In this document: in pieces, positions 39,001 through 47,669 of the stretch
Layout: each line of letters starts with the position of its first letter
How positions within the stretch are numbered: position 1 is the first letter of the stretch
DNA from: JBFWVD01 sp050246915
GTDB lineage: Bacteria; Actinomycetota; Acidimicrobiia; Acidimicrobiales; Ilumatobacteraceae
Direction of reading: 5' to 3'
Length of the DNA stretch: 64,000 bases
NCBI GenBank assembly: GCA_050246915.1
Contig: JBFWVD010000001.1
Coordinates: forward strand, 101,435 to 165,434
Notes under the pieces: model-generated
Database searches by the model: none
What the model was told of the DNA's origin: nothing
Seen by the model: only the letters and a program-made list of their open reading frames with translations
Position numbers and translations under genes: made by a program

Positions 39001-40205
39001 GCGCAGCCCCACAGGCCGACATCGCCCGGATCTTCCGGGAGGAGTCCGGGCGGGTCATCGCTGGACTGGTCCGCCGATTCGGCGACATCGACGTCGCCGA
39101 GGAGGCGGTCCAGGACGCGTTCATGATCGCCACCGACCGCTGGACACGTGATGGCCTCCCGCCGAACCCGGGCGGATGGATCGCCACCACTGCCCGCAAT
39201 CGAGCCCTCGACCGGGTGCGCCGTGAGGCCGGACGCAGCAGACGATCCATCGCCGCCATGAACCTGTACAGCAACGAACCCGGTGAACCAGACCGATTCG
39301 GGGACGACCGACTCCGCCTGATCTTCACTTGTTGTCATCCCGCACTCGAACCCAGCGCCCAAGTTGCGTTGACACTGCGCTTGCTCGGCGGACTCCAGAC
39401 GCACGAGATCGCACGTGCCTTCCTGGTGCCCGAAACGACCCTTGCTCAACGCATCGTGCGGGCCAAGAAGCGCATCTCGGCCAACCACATCCCCTACCGC
39501 GTGCCCGAACCCCACGAGTTGCCCGACCGACTCCCCCCGGTGCTCGCAGTCGTCTACTTGATCTTCAACGAGGGTCACACCGCCACTGACGCCGACACGC
39601 TCGTGCGGCGCGAGCTGTGCGAAGAGGCCATCCGCCTCGCCCGCCTGCTCGCGGCGTTGATGCCCGACGAACCCGAGGTGCTCGGCCTGCTGGCCCTGAC
39701 CTTGCTCATCCACACACGGGCGTCAACTCGAGTTGACACGCAGGGCACCTTGGTGCGTCTGGCCGATCAGGACCGATCACGTTGGGACGCCGACATGATC
39801 GCCGAGGGTCACGACTTGGTGCGGCAATGTCTGCGACGCAACCAGCCCGGTCCATATCAGTTCCAAGCAGCGATCAACGCTGTTCACACCGATGCACCCA
39901 GCGGCGCAGCGACCGACTGGTCACAGATCCTGGCGCTCTATGACCAATACGTCGCCATGGACCCGAGCCCGATCGTGGCCCTCAATCGCGCCATCGCCGT
40001 CGGCGAGCATCACGGGCCGGCTGCCGGGCTCCGCGAACTCGACGCGCTCGACCTCGACAACTACCCGTACTTCCACGCGGCGCGAGGCGAGTTCCTGCAC
40101 CGTCTCGGCGACAGCAACGAAGCACGCACTGCGCTACGACGTGCCATCGACCTGACTTCGAACCCGTCGGAGCGCGCCCACCTCCATCGCCAACTCGAGC
40201 GATGA
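38997..40205 (+). CDS. ECF42-type sigma factor with C-terminal TPR-like extension
   Basis: The 402-residue sigma-70 family protein has region 2 (DIDVAEEAVQDAFMIATDRW, GGWIATTARNRALDRVRR) and region 4 (TLRLLGGLQTHEIARAFLVPETTLAQRIVRAKKR). A long C-terminal domain follows (PPVLAVVYLIFNEGHTAT…), ending in TPR-like helices. The extension replaces anti-sigma control in this group and is required for activity in studied members. Translational coupling to the DGPF gene supports the assignment. Confidence 0.93.
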   Translation: MSAAPQADIARIFREESGRVIAGLVRRFGDIDVAEEAVQDAFMIATDRWTRDGLPPNPGGWIATTARNRALDRVRREAGRSRRSIAAMNLYSNEPGEPDRFGDDRLRLIFTCCHPALEPSAQVALTLRLLGGLQTHEIARAFLVPETTLAQRIVRAKKRISANHIPYRVPEPHELPDRLPPVLAVVYLIFNEGHTATDADTLVRRELCEEAIRLARLLAALMPDEPEVLGLLALTLLIHTRASTRVDTQGTLVRLADQDRSRWDADMIAEGHDLVRQCLRRNQPGPYQFQAAINAVHTDAPSGAATDWSQILALYDQYVAMDPSPIVALNRAIAVGEHHGPAAGLRELDALDLDNYPYFHAARGEFLHRLGDSNEARTALRRAIDLTSNPSERAHLHRQLER

Positions 40206-40229
40206 CGTGAAGCGGGCGCGTCCCTTCGA

Positions 40230-40266
40230 AAAAGCCAACGGCCCCGGAGCAGTGCTCCGGGGCCGT
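40230..40266 (-). terminator. Terminator of the sucCD operon
   Basis: ACGGCCCCGGAGCA pairs with TGCTCCGGGGCCGT. On the minus strand it is followed by TGGCTTTTT, giving a U-run after the hairpin, 23 bp past the sucD stop. It may also stop readthrough from the convergent sigma gene. Confidence 0.85.
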
Positions 40267-40288
40267 CGTCGTCCAGTGATCGCGGTGA

Positions 40289-41185
40289 TCAGAGCTTGGC
40301 GACGATCTCCGCCATCAGCTCGCCGGCTTCGGTCGGGTTCAGCCCGATCTTCACCCCTGCGGCCGCCAGTGCGTCCATCTTGCCCTGGGCCGTGCCCTTA
40401 CCGCCGGAGACGATGGCGCCGGCGTGGCCCATCTTCTTGCCGGCCGGAGCGGTGACACCAGCGATGTACGCGCTCATCGGCTTGGTCATCTTGGCAGCGA
40501 TGAACTCGGCAGCCTCTTCCTCGGCCGAACCACCGATCTCACCGATCATGATGACGGCCTTGGTCTCGGGATCGGCCTCGAACTCGGCCAGGCAATCCAC
40601 GAACGACGTGCCGGGGACCGGATCGCCACCGATGCCCACGCAGGTGGTGACGCCGATGCCCTTCTGCTTCAACTCGTACAGCGCCTGATAGGTGAGCGTG
40701 CCCGAACGCGACACGATGCCCACCGACGGCTTGCCGGGCTGAGGCGGCAGGGCGATCTCACCAGCGGTGATGCCGATGTTGCAACGCCCTGGGCTGATGA
40801 TGCCGGGGCAGTTGGGCCCGAGCAGGCGGGTGTTCGGGTAGTCGCGCTTGAGCGTGTTGAACGTGCGAGCTTCGTCCTGCGCGGGGATGCCCTCGGTGAT
40901 GCAGACGATGAAGCCGATGCCTGCCGCAGCGGCTTCCAAGATGGCGGCCGACGCAGCCTTGGGCGGCACGGCGATGAAGCTGGCGGTGGCGCCGGTGGCG
41001 GCAACGGCTTCAGCCACCGAGTTGAACACGGGGATACCCTCGACGTCGGTGCCACCCTTACCGGGGGTCACACCGCCGACGACCTGGGTGCCGTAGGCCT
41101 TGTTGCGCAGGCCGTGGTACTTGCCCTGCCCGCCGGTGAGGCCCTGGACGATGACCTTGGTGTTCTCGTTCACGAAGATGGCCAT
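40289..41185 (-). CDS. sucD: Succinyl-CoA synthetase alpha subunit
   Basis: The 298-residue subunit binds CoA and carries the phosphorylated histidine. It has the N-terminal VIVQGLTGGQGKYH CoA-binding loop, LLGPNCPGII and the phospho-His254 motif GHAGAIVSGGKGTAQGK. It interconverts succinyl-CoA and succinate in the TCA cycle. The start lies 12 bp after sucC. Confidence 0.96.
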   Translation of the reverse strand: MAIFVNENTKVIVQGLTGGQGKYHGLRNKAYGTQVVGGVTPGKGGTDVEGIPVFNSVAEAVAATGATASFIAVPPKAASAAILEAAAAGIGFIVCITEGIPAQDEARTFNTLKRDYPNTRLLGPNCPGIISPGRCNIGITAGEIALPPQPGKPSVGIVSRSGTLTYQALYELKQKGIGVTTCVGIGGDPVPGTSFVDCLAEFEADPETKAVIMIGEIGGSAEEEAAEFIAAKMTKPMSAYIAGVTAPAGKKMGHAGAIVSGGKGTAQGKMDALAAAGVKIGLNPTEAGELMAEIVAKL

Positions 41186-41197
41186 GGTTCAGACTCC

Positions 41198-42346
41198 TCA
41201 GGCGTTGGCGATGGCGACGGCAGCGCGGGCTGCTTCCAACATGGTCGGCTTGCTCTGCAGCTTCGATTCGGGGATGCCGGCGTTGGCCAGGATCTCGCGA
41301 CCCTCCTCGGCGTTGGTGCCGTCGAGGCGGATGACGATCGGGGCCCGCAGGTCGACGCGCTTCATGGCCTCGACGATGCCCTTGGCCACTTCTTCGCCGC
41401 GGGTGATGCCACCGAAGATGTTGATGAAGATGCTCTTCACCTTCTCGTCGTAGTTGATGACCTCGAGCGCGGCGGCCATCACGTCGGCGTTGGCGCCGCC
41501 ACCGATGTCGAGGAAGTTGGCGGCCGAGCCGCCGACCTGGTTCACGACGTCGAGGGTGCTCATGGCCAGACCGGCGCCGTTGGCGATGATGCCCACGGTC
41601 CCGTCGAGACCGATGTACTGCAGGTCCTTCTCACGGGCGAGCTTCTCGCGATCGTCGAGTTCCTCGGTGGCCTTGTACTCGGCCCATTCGGGATGACGGA
41701 ACTCGGCGTTGCCGTCGAGGGAGACCTTGGCGTCGAGCGCGTGCACTTCGCCGGTGGGCTTCAAGATCATGGGGTTGATCTCGGCCAGGTCGCAATCGCC
41801 GCGGGTGAAGCAGTCGTACAGCTTCACGAGGATGTCGGCGGCGCCATCGAGCGCCTTCGGGTTGAGCTTGGCGTCCACCGCGGCCTGACGGGCCACTGCC
41901 AGCGACAGTCCGTCGACCGGGTCGATGTGGAGCTTCACGATGGCGTCGGGATCGGTCTCGGCCACCGCCTCGATCTCCACACCGCCCTGGGCCGAGAGCA
42001 TCAACAGATGCTTCTTGGCCGAGCGGTCGAGGGTGAACGATGCGTAGTACTCCTCGGCGATGTCCGAAGCGTTCTCGATCCACAGCACCTTGACCACGTG
42101 GCCCTTGATGTCCATGCCGAGGATGTTCCCGGCGTGGAAGCGGACCTCATCGGCGTTGTTGGCCAGCTTGATACCGCCCGCCTTGCCGCGTCCGCCGACC
42201 TGCACCTGCGCCTTCACCACCACCGGATAGCCGGAGGCGTCGGCCACCTTCACCGCTTCGTCCACGGTGACGGCCACGCCACCGGGGCTCACCGGGATGT
42301 CGTATCGGGCGAAGTACTGCTTGCCCTGGTACTCGTACAGATCCAC
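41198..42346 (-). CDS. sucC: Succinyl-CoA synthetase beta subunit
   Basis: The 382-residue subunit has the ATP-grasp N-terminus MDLYEYQGKQYFARYDIPVSPGG, VKAQVQVGGRGKAGGIK, the NPMILKPTGEVHALDAK metal-site block and C-terminal FINIFGGITRGEEVAKGI. It supplies nucleotide binding and specificity. The 125 bp upstream hold the promoter; nothing else was recognised there. Confidence 0.96.
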   Translation of the reverse strand: MDLYEYQGKQYFARYDIPVSPGGVAVTVDEAVKVADASGYPVVVKAQVQVGGRGKAGGIKLANNADEVRFHAGNILGMDIKGHVVKVLWIENASDIAEEYYASFTLDRSAKKHLLMLSAQGGVEIEAVAETDPDAIVKLHIDPVDGLSLAVARQAAVDAKLNPKALDGAADILVKLYDCFTRGDCDLAEINPMILKPTGEVHALDAKVSLDGNAEFRHPEWAEYKATEELDDREKLAREKDLQYIGLDGTVGIIANGAGLAMSTLDVVNQVGGSAANFLDIGGGANADVMAAALEVINYDEKVKSIFINIFGGITRGEEVAKGIVEAMKRVDLRAPIVIRLDGTNAEEGREILANAGIPESKLQSKPTMLEAARAAVAIANA

Positions 42347-42471
42347 GTAGGGGCTCCCTTCAGAGACTTGTCAGCGCCTGGTCGCGCTGCTCGCCGTTCC
42401 TTCGCCTGGTGCGTACACCCGGACTCGCCACGGCTCGTCGCCCCGGCGGTACCGTCTCCCCGCCTGACGTC

Positions 42472-42879
42472 TTATGCAGCCTCACGGGCATCGAGCGTCT
42501 GCTCGAGCCACGAGGCGATCTCCTTCAGCGAGGAGCCAGGGCCGAACAAGCCGGCCACGCCCTGCTGCTTGAGCACGTCGATGTCCTTGTTGGGGATGAC
42601 CCCACCGCCGAACACCAGGACATCATCGATGCCGCGCTTGGTGAGTTCCTCCATGACGCGGGGGAACAAGGTCAGATGGGCGCCGGAGAGCAGCGACAGT
42701 CCGACCGCATCGGCGTCTTCCTGCATCGCGGTCTCGGCGATCTGCTCCGGGGTCTGATGGAGCCCGGTGTAGACCACCTCGAAGCCCGCGTCGCGCAGCG
42801 CCCGTGAGATCGTCTTGGCACCGCGGTCATGGCCATCGAGACCTGGCTTGGCCACGATCACTCGATAGGTGCGGTTCAC
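42472..42879 (-). CDS. Stand-alone cobalamin-binding (methylmalonyl-CoA mutase C-terminal type) protein
   Basis: The 135-residue flavodoxin-like domain has DGHDRGAK (His17, the base-off cobalt ligand), GLSLLSGAHL and VFGGGVIPNKD, the three B12-binding blocks. It is equivalent to the small/C-terminal part of methylmalonyl-CoA mutase, so a separate catalytic chain should be encoded elsewhere. GTG 42879 is chosen at the family N-terminus. Position near sucCD fits propionate to succinyl-CoA flow. Confidence 0.9.
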   Translation of the reverse strand: MNRTYRVIVAKPGLDGHDRGAKTISRALRDAGFEVVYTGLHQTPEQIAETAMQEDADAVGLSLLSGAHLTLFPRVMEELTKRGIDDVLVFGGGVIPNKDIDVLKQQGVAGLFGPGSSLKEIASWLEQTLDAREAA

Positions 42880-42966
42880 GAATACGCAGTGTAAGCAGGC
42901 GTGAACCGTGAGTCCCAATGGCGCCCGGCCCCGCGGTGCAACGGCCCGGGATGCAAGGCTGTGGGG

Positions 42967-43533
42967 ATGGCGAACCGCTCGTTGCTGCAACGAACGCTGC
43001 TCCCGGTGCTCAGCGGAGCGGTGTTCATCGCGCTCTTGTTCCTCGCGCTGTGGTTCGTGGCCGTTCGCTCCAGCGACAACAGCGAGAGCAGCGACATCAA
43101 CCTCGGTGACGACGTGTTCTCACTCGGCAAGGCCAAGGATCGAGCGCGCTCGATCGAAGAGGACGGCTCGCCGTTCTTCTTCCCCGATCTGCTGGTCGAC
43201 GGCACCCGGGACATCTACGTGAACCATCTCAGCGACGAGGTGGATGAAGGGTGGGTGGCCTTCGCCGCTCGGGTACCGGGCTCCGAGCGACGCTGCACAT
43301 TGGTGTTCCCCCGCGGCGGCAACCCTCGCACCGATGTGTTCACCGACCCGTGCACCAACCAGACGTGGCCGGCCGACGGGACGGGGCTGCCGAGCTACCC
43401 GGTGACGGTGACCGAGTCGGGCGTGTTGCAGGTCGACCTCACGCCCGATGGCGAACCGGGCAAGGGCCCGAGCACCACCACGACCGGCACCACCACGACA
43501 AGCGCTAGCACCACCACGACCGCAGCCCGCTGA
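42967..43533 (+). CDS. Membrane-anchored protein with Rieske-like C-terminal strand pattern
   Basis: The 188-residue protein has one N-terminal helix (about 10-33) then an extracytoplasmic domain ending in a Thr-rich tail. The block CTLVFPRGG…FTDPCTNQTWPADGTGLPSYPVTVTESGVLQVDL follows the strand order of Rieske domains, but the C-x-H and C-x-x-H cluster ligands are absent. It may be a degenerate Rieske-like fold without Fe-S. No function is proposed. Start ATG 42967; it is divergent from the B12 gene. Confidence 0.6.
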   Translation: MANRSLLQRTLLPVLSGAVFIALLFLALWFVAVRSSDNSESSDINLGDDVFSLGKAKDRARSIEEDGSPFFFPDLLVDGTRDIYVNHLSDEVDEGWVAFAARVPGSERRCTLVFPRGGNPRTDVFTDPCTNQTWPADGTGLPSYPVTVTESGVLQVDLTPDGEPGKGPSTTTTGTTTTSASTTTTAAR

Positions 43534-43671
43534 TCGTTCTGTGCACGAAAAAGTCCCTGAGCCGTACATTCTCGTACCTAGAAAAAGCTGGCACGACCGC
43601 CGTGGCGGTGTGGAAATTGGTCAGTGGGCCGTATCGAGGTCAGGGCGGCAGAAGCCCTTCGGCCGCGGCGC

Positions 43672-45927
43672 TCAGATCTTGGTGAGGGGCGACCAGGCGA
43701 GCAGCAGGCGCTTCTCGCCGATGCCGGCGAAACGCACGACCGCTTCGGCCTTGTCGCCCGAACCGTCGATGCCGATGATGACGCCATCGCCGAACTTGGC
43801 GTGACGTACGTCGTCGCCCATGCGCAGCCCCATCGATTCCGCCCCGGTGCCCGACTGTGGCGTGACCGCACGGCCGGCAGCGATGGCCGCCGACACCACG
43901 CGCTCACGATGCTCGTCGTCACCGCGCCAACGTGACGAGCGATCGAAGCGATCGTTGTCGCCCCAGTCGTTGGAGGATCGCATCGACGCACGCCCGGAGG
44001 CCCGGGCGCGATCGCCTTGGACCTCCACCAGATCGGTGGGCACCTCTTCGAGGAATCGGCTGGGTGGGTTGTACTGCGTGGACCCGAACAGCATGCGACT
44101 CCAGGCGTGCGACACGAACAGTCGCTCCTTGGCACGCGTGATGCCGACATAGGCGAGGCGCCGTTCCTCTTCCAGCTCCTCAGGCTCGGTGAGCGAACGC
44201 AGATGCGGGAACACGCCATCTTCCATGCCGACGATGAACACGCACGGGAACTCGAGGCCTTTGGCGGTGTGCAACGTCATGAGGACGACCTTGGAGTCGT
44301 CCCCGTCGATCTGATCGGAGTCGGCCACCAGCGCGATTCGTTCGAGGAAGTCGTCGGTGGTCTCGTACTCCTCGGCAGCACCGACGAGCTCGCCCAAGTT
44401 CTCGAGCCGGCCGTCGGCCTCCACCGAGTGCTCGGCCTCGAGCTCTGCGGCGTAACCGGAGCGCTCGACGATCGAGCGCAGCAACTCCGACGGACGTTTG
44501 GTCTCGGCAGCCTGCAACGTGCGGATCAGATCCAAGAATGCGTTGATGCCGCGCACCGCGGCGCCGGTGACACCAGCTTCCGGCGCCGATTCGAGCGCTT
44601 CGAAGAACGTGATGTCCTCGGCCCGGGCGAACACCTCGAGGCGTCCGATGGTGGTGTCGCCCACGCCGCGCTTGGGCACGTTGAGGACGCGCTTGACGCT
44701 CACCTCGTCGGCGGGGTTGGTGACCACCTTCAGATAGGCCAGCGCGTCCTTGATCTCCTTGCGGTCGTAGAAGCGCAGCCCGCCCACGACCTTGTACGGC
44801 ACCCCGGCGCGCATGAGTGCGTCTTCGAGCACCCGGCTCTGCGCGTTGGTGCGGTAGAACGCAGCGATGTCACCCCAGCGATAGCCCTCGTGGTCGTGCA
44901 TGCGCGACATGTTGTGCGCCACCCATTGCGCCTCATCGCCTTCGTCGTCGGCGTGATAGCGAACGATGCGCTCACCGGCGCCGTGCTCGGTCCACAGCGT
45001 CTTGGGCTTGCGACCGGGGTTGTTGTCGATGACAGCATTGGCCGCGTCCAAGATGGTCTGCGTAGAGCGGTAGTTCTGCTCGAGCGTGATGACGGTTGCC
45101 TCGGGGAACGCCTCTTCGAACTCCAAGATGTTGCGGATATCGGCGCCGCGGAAGCGGTACACGCTCTGGTCCTGATCGCCGACCACGCACACGTTGCCGT
45201 GCCGGCCACCGAGCAGCAGCACCATCTCGTTCTGGGCGCGGTTGGTGTCCTGGTACTCGTCGACCATGATGTGCTCGAAGCGTTCCTGGTACTGCTCGAG
45301 CACGTCCGGGCAGCGCCGCAGAAGCTCAACAGCGTTCACCAACAGATCGTCGAAGTCCATGGCGCCGGCCGTGCGAAGACGAGCCTGGTACTCGGCGTAG
45401 ATGTCGCCGACCTTGCGATCGAAAGGGGTGGCCGCGGTCTCGATGAAGTCCTGCGGGCTGATGAGCTCGTTCTTGGCCGTGCTGATGGCGTTGTGCACCC
45501 CACGCGGGCTGAAGCGTTTGGGGTCGAGCTTCTGATCGCGGATGACATAACCGCACAGGCGTTGTGCGTCGGCCTGGTCGTAGATGGTGAAGCTCGTGGG
45601 ATAGCCGAGCCGTGGCGCATCGCGCCGCAGCATGCGCACGCACGCCGAGTGGAACGTGGACACCCACATCTTCTCGGCCACTGGACCCACCAGCTTGGCG
45701 ACGCGCTCTTTCATCTCGCCGGCGGCCTTGTTGGTGAACGTGATGGCCAGGATGCGGAACGGGCTCACACCGTGCTCACCGATGAGATGGGCGATGCGAT
45801 GGGTGAGCACTCGGGTCTTGCCCGAACCGGCCCCGGCGATGATGAGCAGCGGCCCTTCGGCGTGCACGACCGCGTCGAGCTGGTCGGGGTTCAAGCCGTC
45901 GGTGAGGGTGCTGGCCGGGGTCGTCAT
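43672..45927 (-). CDS. pcrA: UvrD/PcrA-family DNA helicase
   Basis: The 751-residue superfamily 1A helicase has LNPDQLDAV, Walker A AGAGSGKTRV (31-40), TFTNKAAGEMKERV, DEYQDTN (Walker B), GDQDQSVYRFRGA, QNYRST, VVLMTLHTAKGLEF and VGITRAKERLFV. All helicase motifs are intact. It likely unwinds DNA in nucleotide-excision repair and replication restart. The C-terminal RLGDDVRH-like tail segment (GDDVRHAKFGDGVI) is the usual RNA polymerase-interacting Tudor-like domain. Confidence 0.95.
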   Translation of the reverse strand: MTTPASTLTDGLNPDQLDAVVHAEGPLLIIAGAGSGKTRVLTHRIAHLIGEHGVSPFRILAITFTNKAAGEMKERVAKLVGPVAEKMWVSTFHSACVRMLRRDAPRLGYPTSFTIYDQADAQRLCGYVIRDQKLDPKRFSPRGVHNAISTAKNELISPQDFIETAATPFDRKVGDIYAEYQARLRTAGAMDFDDLLVNAVELLRRCPDVLEQYQERFEHIMVDEYQDTNRAQNEMVLLLGGRHGNVCVVGDQDQSVYRFRGADIRNILEFEEAFPEATVITLEQNYRSTQTILDAANAVIDNNPGRKPKTLWTEHGAGERIVRYHADDEGDEAQWVAHNMSRMHDHEGYRWGDIAAFYRTNAQSRVLEDALMRAGVPYKVVGGLRFYDRKEIKDALAYLKVVTNPADEVSVKRVLNVPKRGVGDTTIGRLEVFARAEDITFFEALESAPEAGVTGAAVRGINAFLDLIRTLQAAETKRPSELLRSIVERSGYAAELEAEHSVEADGRLENLGELVGAAEEYETTDDFLERIALVADSDQIDGDDSKVVLMTLHTAKGLEFPCVFIVGMEDGVFPHLRSLTEPEELEEERRLAYVGITRAKERLFVSHAWSRMLFGSTQYNPPSRFLEEVPTDLVEVQGDRARASGRASMRSSNDWGDNDRFDRSSRWRGDDEHRERVVSAAIAAGRAVTPQSGTGAESMGLRMGDDVRHAKFGDGVIIGIDGSGDKAEAVVRFAGIGEKRLLLAWSPLTKI

Positions 45928-46024
45928 GACCCGCCCATCGTAGGCCGACGGCCCGTACGAATGTTCGCCTGCGAGGTATCGATCGCGGCGGCGAGCCCAC
46001 TCGGCGAGGGACCGCCGCGAGCGG

Positions 46025-47437
46025 TCAGCTCTGGCGCGACACCGCCGCTTGTTGGCCGAGCATGTCCTCGAGTACCTCGGGCGGCACCGGACGCGAGAAC
46101 AGATAGCCCTGCAACCGGTCGCACCCGAGATCGCGGAGCAACTCGGCTTGGCTCGGCTCCTCCACGCCCTCGGCGGTCACCTTCATGCCCAAACGATGGC
46201 TGAGGAACACCGTGGCCTCGACGATCTCGCGATTGCCTCGGCGGGTGCCGATGCCGTCCACGAAGCTCTTGTCGATCTTCAGGAACGACACGGGGAAGTC
46301 GCGCAGATAGGTCATCGAGGAAAAGCCCGTGCCGAAGTCATCGAGGCCGATGTGGACACCGGTGGCACGGATGCGCGCCAGCATGTCCCAGATGAACGGA
46401 TCGGCCTCGACCAGCGAGGTCTCGGTCATCTCCAGGCACATCAGGTACGGCGGGATCTCCTCGCGCCGCCGGGCCGACCGCACGAGATCGGCCAGATCAC
46501 CGCGCTGCATCAGCGGCCCGGACACGTTGCAGCTCACATACGGTGCACGTCCAGGGAAGCGTCGATGCCAACGGCCCGCCCAATAGGCGGCTTCACCCAG
46601 CATCCATTCATCGATGCGGGGCGCCAGGCCCAGTTCCTCGGCCAGCGGGATGAACTCGATGGGCGGGAGCATCCCCACCTCGGGATCCTCCAGACGCACC
46701 AGCGCCTCAGCTCCGATGATGGTGAAGTTCTGCGCGTCCACGATCGGCTGCAACACGGCACGGAGTCCGCCGTTGTCGATTGCTCGACGCAGGATCCGCT
46801 CGACGTCCATGCGCCGTTCGACGGTCGCCCGCATGGCGTCAGCGAAGAGAACCGCTCGATCGCCACCGCGTTGCTTGGCGGTGGCCAACGCCGAGTCGGC
46901 GTCTTGCAACAACCGGGCCGGGGGCTCGTCGTTGGTGGTGCGCACCGCCACGCCCAAGCTGGCGGTGACCGTGATGGTCATGTTGCCCAGCTCGATCGGC
47001 GCCTTCACCGCGGCGTGCAACTCGTCGGCCAGGTGCACCAACACGTTGAGCGAACTGGTGGCCGCCACCGCGACGACGAACTCATCGGATCCGAACCGAC
47101 CCACGAGACGACCCGGACCGGCGACCAGGACCAGGCGCTTGGCCACGGTACGCAGAACGGTGTCACCGAAATCGTGGCCGTATGCGTCGTTGACCAGCCG
47201 GAAGTTGTCGAGACCCAAGACCACCACGCCGAGGCCGCCGTCACCGACATGAGCCAGTTGGCGCAACACCTCGGCCCGCCCAGCCACCCCCGTGAGGGCG
47301 TCGATCCGGTTGTCAGCGGTCGACGCCTGCTCGGCCGACGGAGCAGATCGATCGGCGAACGGATCGACGGGTGCGAAGGGAACGATCGGGTCGTGCGAGG
47401 ACGCGTCGCCGAAGCCCCACGTCCCGTCCGCGTTCAC
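46025..47437 (-). CDS. GGDEF-EAL protein, likely c-di-GMP phosphodiesterase
   Basis: This soluble 470-residue protein has no membrane helix. The GGDEF domain (about 45-200) has GSDEF at 116-120 in place of GGDEF, so cyclase activity is doubtful. The EAL domain (about 205-465) keeps EALVR (244-248), CNVSG, EMTET, DDFGTGFSSM, KIDKSFVDG, TAEGVEE and QGYLF, the metal and catalytic set, so phosphodiesterase activity is expected. The next gene upstream is a chemoreceptor, and a MshEN protein sits at 4972. Confidence 0.9.
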   Translation of the reverse strand: MNADGTWGFGDASSHDPIVPFAPVDPFADRSAPSAEQASTADNRIDALTGVAGRAEVLRQLAHVGDGGLGVVVLGLDNFRLVNDAYGHDFGDTVLRTVAKRLVLVAGPGRLVGRFGSDEFVVAVAATSSLNVLVHLADELHAAVKAPIELGNMTITVTASLGVAVRTTNDEPPARLLQDADSALATAKQRGGDRAVLFADAMRATVERRMDVERILRRAIDNGGLRAVLQPIVDAQNFTIIGAEALVRLEDPEVGMLPPIEFIPLAEELGLAPRIDEWMLGEAAYWAGRWHRRFPGRAPYVSCNVSGPLMQRGDLADLVRSARRREEIPPYLMCLEMTETSLVEADPFIWDMLARIRATGVHIGLDDFGTGFSSMTYLRDFPVSFLKIDKSFVDGIGTRRGNREIVEATVFLSHRLGMKVTAEGVEEPSQAELLRDLGCDRLQGYLFSRPVPPEVLEDMLGQQAAVSRQS

Positions 47438-47580
47438 GGAGTGACCTCACTGTCCATCGATCCGCACCGAGCGATGTCCATGGTCTGCGTCCTTCTCGAC
47501 ATGTTCTCGCCCCTTCTCTTCGCCCAGAGCCGCACTTGCCCCCCAACCTGTCCGCACGACGAGGCCCGCACGCAGTGCCT

Positions 47581-47619
47581 GTTGTGTCCCGGCTACCTCC
47601 AGCGGAGCCGGGACACAAC
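47581..47619. repeat. 14-bp inverted repeat between chemoreceptor and GGDEF-EAL genes
   Basis: GTTGTGTCCCGGCT and AGCCGGGACACAAC flank an 11-nt loop. It follows directly after a second hairpin at 47630. It may be a second terminator for the chemoreceptor, a stabilising RNA hairpin, or an operator for the downstream gene. The 47438-47669 stretch holds no gene. Confidence 0.6.
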
Positions 47620-47629
47620 CTGCTGCGAA

Positions 47630-47663
47630 GGGGCCGACCGGCGGGGGGAGGGTGGCCGGCCCC
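47630..47663 (-). terminator. Hairpin directly after the chemoreceptor gene
   Basis: GGGGCCG pairs with CGGCCCC, flanked by imperfect G/C pairs, beginning 7 bp beyond the stop codon on the minus strand. No U-run is evident. Confidence 0.5.
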
Positions 47664-47669
47664 TGTCGT

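Noticed and set aside
45950..45970. LexA/SOS box upstream of pcrA
   Set aside because: CGAACATTCG on the minus strand is only a short palindrome and lacks the CGAAC-N4-GTTCG spacing of the actinobacterial box.
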